A DNA stretch of 64,000 nucleotides from Iodidimonas nitroreducens (GTDB taxonomy: Bacteria > Pseudomonadota > Alphaproteobacteria > Sphingomonadales > Rhodothalassiaceae), in NCBI RefSeq assembly GCF_008579165.1, contig NZ_BKCN01000003.1. One strand, given 5' to 3'. Position numbers and translations under genes: made by a program. The first letter of the stretch is position 1. Each line of letters begins with the position of its first letter. Positions 57,210-64,000 of the stretch are shown one piece after another. Below the pieces are notes generated by a model. It made no database searches and was not told where the DNA came from. It was given only the letters and a program-made list of their open reading frames with translations.

Positions 57210-59406
57210 AAAAACTTGCCTTCGGATCGGGACAGGCTCTGCTCGGGCGCGCCCTCAGCGATCAGGATGCCCTTTTCAAGATGCAAAACACGATCAGCCA
57301 GACGAATATGGCTGGGGCGGTGGGAAACCATGATGATGGTTTTCTCACCCCGCAAATTCTGGATCATCTGCACCAAAGCCTGATCCCCCGCATCATCTAG
57401 GCTTGTGCCGGTTCATCGAGCAGGATCAGTTGGGCATCGCGCAGATAGGCGCGGGCCAGGGAAATGCGCTGGCGAAAGCCCGCATTCAATTGCCACACGG
57501 TTTGATCCCCAAAACGGGTTTCGAGCCCATCGGGCAGGCGGGTGATTTCGTCCCACAAACCGGCCTTGCGGCAGGCGTCTTCAATCTCGCGTTCGCTCAC
57601 CACGGGGTTGGAAAAGCGCAGATTTTGGGCCAACGTGCCGTGAAAGACATGGCAATTTTGCGGAACATAGGCGATCTGCTGGCGCAATTCCTGAGGATCG
57701 ATCTGGCGCACATCAAGACCATCGATGCTGACCTGACCGGCCTGTGCCTCATAAAGCCCGGCGATCAGGCGCAAAATGGTTGATTTACCTGATCCATTCG
57801 ATCCCATGATAGCGATCATCTCGCCGGGATCGGCCTTGAAACTGATGCCCAAAAGGGCGGGATCGGTATTGGGGCGATAGCGAAAGCTGACCCGGGTGAA
57901 ATCAATGGCCCCGGCCCATTGACGGATGATCCCGCCGGAATGATGACGGGTTTGTTCGCCGCGTAATTGCATCAGCTGATCGAGATGCCCCACCGTCATC
58001 GAGATTTGTTCGGCGCGGGTGAGGGTGAGAAACAGATTCTGGATGGGGGCGAGAATCCGCCAGACCAAAGCCATCACCGCGATCAGCCCGCCGGCTGTGA
58101 GCGTGCCCCCGATCACCAGAATAACGCCATAGACGATGGTGCCGCCGCCAGCGATCATCATGATCAATTGCGACAGGGATTGCAAAGTGAAGGCAATCTG
58201 GCCATTGCGAAATTGCTCGAGGCTGGTGGTCGCAGACATCTCACGATAGCGATCAGACCAGCGTTCGCCCGCACCGGCTTCGCGAATGGTTCGCAGATTG
58301 GTCACGAATTCGACCAGAAAGCGATATTGCCGGGATCTTTGGTTGGATGTGCGGGCCACGGATCGCTTCAGGGATGGCAAGGCGATGGCCCCCATCAGAA
58401 TGAACACTCCGATCATTACAAAGGGGATGAGCACCAGCCAGCCTGCCAATAAGGCGATCACCAGCAAAAACACTCCGATGAAGGGAAGTTCGAGCAGCAC
58501 GGTCACCAGCGTGCCCATGAAAATATCGCGCATGCTGTCGAATTCACGAATGCGCGAAATCTGGCCGCTCAAGGGTGCGGATTCCGTGCGGGTGATGGGC
58601 AGGCTCAGAATTTGCCGGAAGACACTGCGTGAAATAATGAATTCCAGCCGCCCGGACATGAAGGCAATGGATTTTCCGCGAAAAATGCGGGTGATCAATT
58701 CGATGAGGGCGGCCAACCCCACCCCGATGACCAAAGGCACGAGCAGGCGCGGAGAGCCCGACGCCACCACCTGATCATAAACCACCATGATGAACAAGGG
58801 CCCCACCAGAGCCAGCAAGTTGAGCAGGAAGGTCATCCCCAAAAGCCGCATGATCCGGGGCCGCATCCGGCGCAGGATGGCGCGAGTCCAGTTGTGTTCG
58901 GGGCGCGGGGCATCCTGATCGGTGGGAATTTCAGTGATCAGAATGACAAGGCCCGCTTCCAGGGGCTTATCAAGAATTCGCCAGACATTGTCATCCCCGG
59001 CAAAAATCTCGAAAATGCCCTGTTCATTGACGCTCAAAGCACTGGGATTGCCTTGATCATCGAGATAAAGGCACGGCATCAACCGGGGGTCGAGGATTTC
59101 GCCCTTTTTGATCGGACGCTCGATAGTTTTAAAATTCAGATCCGCCAGAACATTGCGCAGGCTGGCCAGATTGAGGTCGGATGCAAAATGCGGCAGGGCT
59201 TCGCTCAGGCTTCGCTGGGTTCCGCGCCATCCCCGGGCATCGAGCAGGGCCATCAAACAGGCGGCAAAGCCTGATCGGGCGGTGAAATCACCCAAAGAGC
59301 CACGGCGGATGGCCGAAGCCAAAGCATCTGCATCCTGATGGCTCAGGGCCGCATTAGGGCGAATGGACCCACGATCAGAGCCGCGCGGAGATGCCGGAGC
59401 ATTCAT
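57206..59406 (-). CDS. Type I secretion ABC transporter with C39-like N-terminal domain; frame broken at the 3' end
   Basis: About 733 residues after repair. A C39-peptidase-like N domain (first about 150 residues, no clear catalytic Cys/His) is followed by six membrane helices and a nucleotide-binding domain with Walker A GSNGSGKST near residue 533. The ABC signature is unusual: QLNAGFRQRISLARA instead of LSGGQ. The first stop (57397) follows LDEPAQA; one added base there continues LDDAGDQALVQMIQNLRG and SHRPSHIRLADRVL to a stop at 57206, inside the HlyD start. It is paired with the second ABC gene. The substrate is probably the repeat protein at 61511. Confidence 0.85.
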
Positions 59407-59443
59407 CTTTGGGGCTCCTCTGAAGGCACAAAAGGCGCTGTTT

Positions 59444-61159
59444 TCATGGGCAAAAGCCGACCACCTTCAAGCTATAGCGCCGATCGGCCAAGGCCAGCAG
59501 GGAGGGCCGGTGGCTCACCAGAATCATCGCGCAATCGCCTTTCAAACTGCGCAAGAGATCGCATAAAGCGCGATCGCTTTCGCCATCAAGGCTGGTATTG
59601 GCTTCATCGAGCAAAATCAGCCCGGGGCGATGGAGAATGGCGCGCACGATGGTAATTCTTTGGGCAACGCCTGCGGGCAGGATGGCCGTGGTGCTATCGC
59701 CGATTTCGGTATCATAGCCATCGGGCAGGCGGGCAAAAACCTCATCTAAAAGCAGCTTTTGCGCCAGTTCCAAAGCCCTTTGCATGATTTTGGGCTCATC
59801 GGATTGAAACATCGTCAGATTATCGAGCACCGTGCCGTGGAATAATGTCGGCCTTTGGGGCACATAAGCAAGCTGGCGAAAGATGCTGGCGGCTTCATAA
59901 TCTTCGGGGGGCTGACCATTGAGCAAAACACGGCCCCGGCTGGGGCTGATCTGCCCGGCCGCCAGATGCAAAAGGGTGGATTTGCCGCAGCCATTCTGCC
60001 CGGTGATGCCGATGACTTCACCGCGTTCCAGATGCAGATCGATGCCTTTTAAAACATCATCGGTTTCAATGTCGGGGGCATCATAGCGAAAGGCCGCCCC
60101 GCGCAATTCAAGAGATTGAAAGCGATCCATCACGAACTGACCGCGCGATTCCGCGGGGATGGCATCGATATCGCGCAGATTCTCTTCTGCCAGACTGACC
60201 GATTGAAATTGCGACCATAAGCCCAAGGCCCGCAAGGCAGGCTGCACCGTGCGCCCGGCAAGCAATGTGCTGGCGGCCAGCGCCCCCATGGTCATCTGGC
60301 CATCTATCACCAAAAGGCTGCCAAAGGCGACGATTGCGGCCAAGGTGAGCTGGCTGGTCAGGGTCCCCACGGTTTGGGCATGGCCGGACAGATCAGAGAC
60401 TTCGGCACTGAGGGAGGCATTGGCTTCCAAAAGCCGCTCATAGCGCCGCAGCATCATTTTTTCCATGGCCATCGCCTTGACCGTGTGAATGCCGCTCAAA
60501 ACCTCGATCAGAAAGCTGTAGCGTCGGCTATCCCAATGATGGCGCTGTTCAATCTTATTTTGCAGGCGCTTGCCCAATCGCCAGGCAATCAGGGCCGCAA
60601 CAACCAGCATGAACAGGGGAATGAGAACCAGCCACCCGGCAATCAGGGCCAGAATTCCCAGAAAAATAACGATGAAAGGCAGATCGACGAGGACGAGGCT
60701 GGCCTGGCTTGCATAAAATTCGCGAATCTGGCTGATGCTCGATAAACGGTCGAGATGGGTGCCTGATGGTGTGGCTTCGATATGCGCCAGATCGCCGCTG
60801 GCCAATCGGTGCATGGCAATGCAGCCGGCCTTATGTTCATATTGCGCCCCGGCCCAGCCCGATAGATGCGCCCGGGCGATTTTCAAAACAAGATCGATGA
60901 TCAGCGCTACAAAAACCCCAAGGCTGAGCATGGCAAGGGTGGATAATCCCTCATAAGGCAGAATCCGATTATAAACCTGCAAGATCATCAAAGGCAGGGC
61001 AAGCGCCAGAAGATTGATGGCCAGAGAGGCGAGCAGGACCGGTCTGTTTGACATGGGCAGGAACTGACGCCAAAGCTGATGCAGCATATCGCCATCCTGT
61101 ACGCCAGCCGGTGAGAGTGGCGCCGAAGAATTCATTTCGGTTCCGTTAGGATTATTCAT
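59444..61159 (-). CDS. Type I secretion ABC transporter half, without C39 domain
   Basis: 571 residues. Six membrane helices begin near residue 40, then a nucleotide-binding domain with Walker A GQNGCGKST near residue 386. The signature loop is altered: ILPAGVAQRITIVRA. The Walker B region LILLDEANTSLDGES is intact. Shorter than its partner and lacking the N-terminal domain, it probably forms a heterodimer with it. Divergent from the giant repeat gene; start ATG 61159. Confidence 0.88.
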   Translation of the reverse strand: MNNPNGTEMNSSAPLSPAGVQDGDMLHQLWRQFLPMSNRPVLLASLAINLLALALPLMILQVYNRILPYEGLSTLAMLSLGVFVALIIDLVLKIARAHLSGWAGAQYEHKAGCIAMHRLASGDLAHIEATPSGTHLDRLSSISQIREFYASQASLVLVDLPFIVIFLGILALIAGWLVLIPLFMLVVAALIAWRLGKRLQNKIEQRHHWDSRRYSFLIEVLSGIHTVKAMAMEKMMLRRYERLLEANASLSAEVSDLSGHAQTVGTLTSQLTLAAIVAFGSLLVIDGQMTMGALAASTLLAGRTVQPALRALGLWSQFQSVSLAEENLRDIDAIPAESRGQFVMDRFQSLELRGAAFRYDAPDIETDDVLKGIDLHLERGEVIGITGQNGCGKSTLLHLAAGQISPSRGRVLLNGQPPEDYEAASIFRQLAYVPQRPTLFHGTVLDNLTMFQSDEPKIMQRALELAQKLLLDEVFARLPDGYDTEIGDSTTAILPAGVAQRITIVRAILHRPGLILLDEANTSLDGESDRALCDLLRSLKGDCAMILVSHRPSLLALADRRYSLKVVGFCP

Positions 61160-61510
61160 CGGCCTGCCATGGGATTGAACAATTTCATATCAAATCTGGT
61201 TTTTTGACTTCATAAATTGCCGCTTATCAGCTTGGGGCGTTGGATGCTTTCGCTGATATAATCGGAAAAATTATTTTAGCGCATAGACGATTAACAAGTT
61301 TATACGCAACTGCAAAGATAGATTGTATTTAAACTAAATTTTATAAAACTACACAAAAATCAGTGAGTTAATAAAAATTTTAGATGATTTCGATCCAATG
61401 GGCTTTATGATAAGAAAAGTTTTTAGGATTCTTGGGGGCGCAGGATTTCTGATGCGCGTGTCTGATGCATCCCAGATGCTTTTGTGCCTTTGATTTAAAG
61501 CGAGAATGAC
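61160..61510. other. AT-rich divergent promoter region (351 bp)
   Basis: Separates the type I secretion genes from the giant repeat gene, which diverge from it. A sampled line (61321-61380) has only 10 of 60 G or C, about 17 percent. Such AT-rich divergent gaps usually hold promoters and nucleoid-protein sites; I do not see a clear -35/-10 pair. Confidence 0.55.
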
Positions 61511-64000
61511 ATGGCTGATAAAACATTTTCAGAAGATAATCTGCGCAATGCGGCTACCGATCCGGCCCTGTTCAGGGAAACCGAATCGCCTGCCGATGCG
61601 GAGAGAGGCTTTTTGCCCCCTGATGAGCCCGGGCTTTTTGAAAATGCGGAATTGACCAATCAGAATGTTCATATCGGCGCACCGGATCGCGGGGAAGGGT
61701 TCCTCGTAACACCCGATGAAGGGGCGCTTGTGGACAGCCCGCTTCTGGATCGGCAATTGATCCTTGATCGCGATACGCCCTTAGTCTTTGATCGCGACAC
61801 CCCATTCCGCTTGAGCGATGGCAGCGATCCTTTGTTCATCCCCAATGCACAGAATTCCGGTAATGCCTCGCCGCCCGCCAATCAGGGGCAGGTGGGGATC
61901 AATCAGCTTGCGCCTGAGGGCACGGTGACTGCCCCTGCTGCAGTGGATGGTGCAACTGTGGGGCCACAGGCCTTGGTGGGCGTCGATGGCCTTGCCGTCG
62001 CCACGGCTGCGGCCAATTCCGATCCTTTGGCGCAGGCCGGAACTTTGGATGCGGTGGAAGATGGCGGCGTGGTTATCGGGCAATTGGTGGCCACCGATGT
62101 GGATGGCGATATCCTCACCTATGGCCTGATCGAAGGGCCTGCTGAAGGCACGGTGGTGGTCAATGCGGATGGCAGTTTCAGCTTTGATCCCGGTGAAGGC
62201 TTTCAGGATCTGGGGGTGGGCGAAACCCGGGATGTGCAATTCACCTATCAGGTGGATGATGGCAATGGCGGCTTTGCCACTTCGGTGGTGACCATCACGG
62301 TGGCGGGCACTAATGATCTGCCGGTGGCCAGCCTTGCCAGCAACAGTGCCATTGAAGATGGCGCGGCCGTCAGCGGCCAATTGGTGGCGAGCGATGTGGA
62401 TACCAATGATCAACTGACCTTCAGCCTGCTTGATGGGCCAGCCGAAGGTGTGGCCATCGTCAATGCCGATGGCAGCTACAGCTTTGATCCCGCCGATGGC
62501 TTCCAGGATTTGGGCGTGGGCGAAACCCGCGATGTGCAATTCACCTATCAGGTGGATGATGGCAATGGCGGGGTGGATACGGCGACCGTCACCATCACCG
62601 TGACCGGGACCAATGACGCGCCGGTGGCCAGCGCCGGTGTTGTGGCGGCGACCGAGGATGGGGCGGCGGTCAGCGGCCAATTGGTCGCAACCGATGTGGA
62701 CGTGAATGATCAACTGATCTTCAGCCTGCTTGATGGGCCATCGGAAGGCTCGGTGATGGTGAACGCCGATGGCAGCTACAGTTTTGATCCCGGTGAAGGC
62801 TTTCAGGATTTGGGCGTGGGCGAAACCCGGGATGTGCAATTCACCTATCAGGTGGATGATGGCAATGGTGGGGTGGATAGCGCCACGGTCACCATTACTG
62901 TCACCGGCACCAATGATGCGCCGGTGGCCAGCCTTGCCAGCAACAGTGCCATTGAAGATGGCGTGGCGGTTACGGGCCAGTTAGTGGCCACTGATGTGGA
63001 CGTGAATGATCAACTGACCTTCAGTCTTATCAATGGGCCAGCCGAAGGTGTGGCGATTGTCAATGCCGATGGCAGCTATCGCTTTGATCCCGCCGATGGC
63101 TTTCAGGATTTGGGCGTGGGCGAAACCCGGGATGTGCAATTCACCTATCAGGTGGATGATGGCAATGGCGGGGTGGATAGCGCCACCGTCACCATCACCG
63201 TTACCGGCACCAATGATGCGCCGGTGGCCAGCGCCGGTGCTGTGGCGGCGACCGAGGATGGGGCGGCGGTCAGCGGCCAATTGGTGGCAAGCGATGTGGA
63301 TGCCAATGATCAACTGACCTTCAGCCTGCTTGATGGGCCAGCCGAAGGCGTGGCGATTGTCAATTCGGATGGCAGCTATCGCTTTGATCCCGGCACGGGC
63401 TTTCAGGATCTGGGAGTGGGCGAAACCCGGGATGTGCAATTCACTTATCAGGTGGATGATGGCAATGGCGGGGTGGATAGCGCCACGGTCACCATTACTG
63501 TCACCGGCACCAATGATGCGCCGTTGGCCAGCCCCGCCAGCAACAGCGCCATTGAAGATGGCGCGGCGGTCAGCGGCCAATTGGTGGCGAGCGATTTGGA
63601 TACCAATGATCAACTGACCTTCAGCCTTATCAATGGGCCTGCCGAAGGGGTAGCGACCGTCAATACCGATGGCAGCTATCGCTTTGATCCGGGCAATGGC
63701 TTCCAGGATTTGGCCGAGGGGGAAACCCGCGATGTGCAGTTCACCTATCAGGTGGATGATGGCAATGGCGGGGTGGATATATCCACCGTCACCATTACCG
63801 TCACCGGCACATCTGACGGGCCGGTGGCGATCCCCGGTACTTTTGTGGCTGAGGAAGATGGCCCGCCAATCACCGGGCAGCTTGATGCCGCCAGTTTTGA
63901 AAGCGATACACTGAGTTTCAGCCTGCTCGATGGGCCGGATGAAGGCTCGGTGGTCGTGAATGCGGATGGCAGTTTCAGCTTTGATCCCGGTGCTGATTTC
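61511..64000 (+). CDS. Giant tandem-repeat adhesin-like protein (N-terminal part, continues past the window)
   Basis: ATG 61511 opens a frame of 830 codons without a stop up to the window end. A non-repetitive N terminus of about 180 residues (with FLVTPDEGALVDSPLLDRQ) has no Sec signal, as in type I secreted proteins. Then come near-identical 100-residue units: EDG at 62057, 62354, 62654, 62954, 63254, 63554 and 63854. Each has GQLVATDVD, DGSYSFDP, GFQDLGVGETRDVQFTYQVDDGNGG and VTITVTGTNDAPVAS, the pattern of cadherin/VCBS-type (tandem-95) repeats with acidic calcium sites. The likely exporter is the divergent HlyD/ABC cluster. A C-terminal secretion signal would be outside the window. Confidence 0.88.
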   Translation, partial: MADKTFSEDNLRNAATDPALFRETESPADAERGFLPPDEPGLFENAELTNQNVHIGAPDRGEGFLVTPDEGALVDSPLLDRQLILDRDTPLVFDRDTPFRLSDGSDPLFIPNAQNSGNASPPANQGQVGINQLAPEGTVTAPAAVDGATVGPQALVGVDGLAVATAAANSDPLAQAGTLDAVEDGGVVIGQLVATDVDGDILTYGLIEGPAEGTVVVNADGSFSFDPGEGFQDLGVGETRDVQFTYQVDDGNGGFATSVVTITVAGTNDLPVASLASNSAIEDGAAVSGQLVASDVDTNDQLTFSLLDGPAEGVAIVNADGSYSFDPADGFQDLGVGETRDVQFTYQVDDGNGGVDTATVTITVTGTNDAPVASAGVVAATEDGAAVSGQLVATDVDVNDQLIFSLLDGPSEGSVMVNADGSYSFDPGEGFQDLGVGETRDVQFTYQVDDGNGGVDSATVTITVTGTNDAPVASLASNSAIEDGVAVTGQLVATDVDVNDQLTFSLINGPAEGVAIVNADGSYRFDPADGFQDLGVGETRDVQFTYQVDDGNGGVDSATVTITVTGTNDAPVASAGAVAATEDGAAVSGQLVASDVDANDQLTFSLLDGPAEGVAIVNSDGSYRFDPGTGFQDLGVGETRDVQFTYQVDDGNGGVDSATVTITVTGTNDAPLASPASNSAIEDGAAVSGQLVASDLDTNDQLTFSLINGPAEGVATVNTDGSYRFDPGNGFQDLAEGETRDVQFTYQVDDGNGGVDISTVTITVTGTSDGPVAIPGTFVAEEDGPPITGQLDAASFESDTLSFSLLDGPDEGSVVVNADGSFSFDPGADF
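62057..64000 (+). repeat. 300-bp tandem repeats (about 6.5 units) in the adhesin-like gene
   Basis: Units of exactly 300 bases (the first is 297) with EDG codons at 62057, 62354, 62654, 62954, 63254, 63554 and 63854. Odd and even units differ in their opening: LASNSAIEDG (62354, 62954, 63554) alternates with AGVVAATEDG or AGAVAATEDG (62654, 63254), giving a 600-base super-unit. Confidence 0.9.

Noticed and set aside
61781..62839. 352-codon minus-strand open frame with internal repeats
   Set aside because: Antisense reading of the adhesin repeats; the plus-strand frame is open across the whole 2490 bases and matches a known repeat pattern.
62057..64000. Regular direct repeats that might suggest CRISPR
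   Set aside because: The unit is 300 bases, fully coding, with no unique spacers. It is a protein repeat array.

Overview
This 64 kb window looks like a chromosomal segment of an alphaproteobacterium. The support is the gene order and protein content: a rpoZ-rsh-pyrE-(DUF2062)-pdxJ-acpS-lepB-rnc-era-recO run, an ETF-ubiquinone oxidoreductase / TPR lipoprotein / ispE neighbourhood, a bifunctional RelA/SpoT homologue, a phasin, and an EcfG-like promoter element. Coding regions are GC-rich, use GAT heavily for Asp and are full of GATC tetramers. No prophage, transposase, integrase or CRISPR array was seen.

Layout. (1) 1-9.7 kb: end of a penicillin-acylase-family gene and a small unknown gene; then, on the minus strand, moaB, a soluble lytic transglycosylase and a family-4-like uracil-DNA glycosylase; then, on the plus strand, ETF-QO, a TPR lipoprotein and ispE. 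(2) 9.7-17 kb: an exopolysaccharide export module (large SLBB protein, YjbH-type outer-membrane protein, WecA/MraY-like sugar-phosphate transferase). (3) 17-18.5 kb: tRNA-Gln followed by a ParD/ParE-type toxin-antitoxin pair and gene debris including an orphan, broken vapB. (4) 18.5-22 kb: a trypsin-like serine-protease autotransporter. (5) 22-30 kb: ilvBN, an EAL protein, a patatin-like protein, a CPA-type antiporter and a 45-aa stress-type small protein. (6) 30-39 kb: the conserved housekeeping run. (7) 39-54.9 kb: a TRAP transporter with fused DctQM, panC, an orphan response regulator, mgtE, tRNA-Leu, ugd-galU, clpA-clpS, a phasin, a phosphohexomutase, and DnaJ- and VWA-type proteins. (8) 55-64 kb: a type I secretion cluster (HlyD adaptor and two different ABC half-transporters) transcribed divergently from a very large tandem-repeat adhesin-like gene that runs off the window end. 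That gene is open from 61511 to the last base.

How the parts fit. galU, ugd and the phosphohexomutase would supply sugar nucleotides to the export module at 9.8-17 kb. The three type I secretion genes are the obvious export machine for the adjacent repeat protein. The EAL protein could lower c-di-GMP, which often controls such adhesins and polysaccharides, but nothing here shows that link directly.

Major caution: at least fifteen genes, including ones normally essential or near-essential (era, pyrE, rsh, recO, ETF-QO), carry a reading-frame break that one added or removed base repairs (three such breaks in ETF-QO). Many lie in runs of C, G, T or A. This looks far more like uncorrected indel errors in the assembly than real gene decay. 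I annotate these genes over their full repaired span and state where each break lies.
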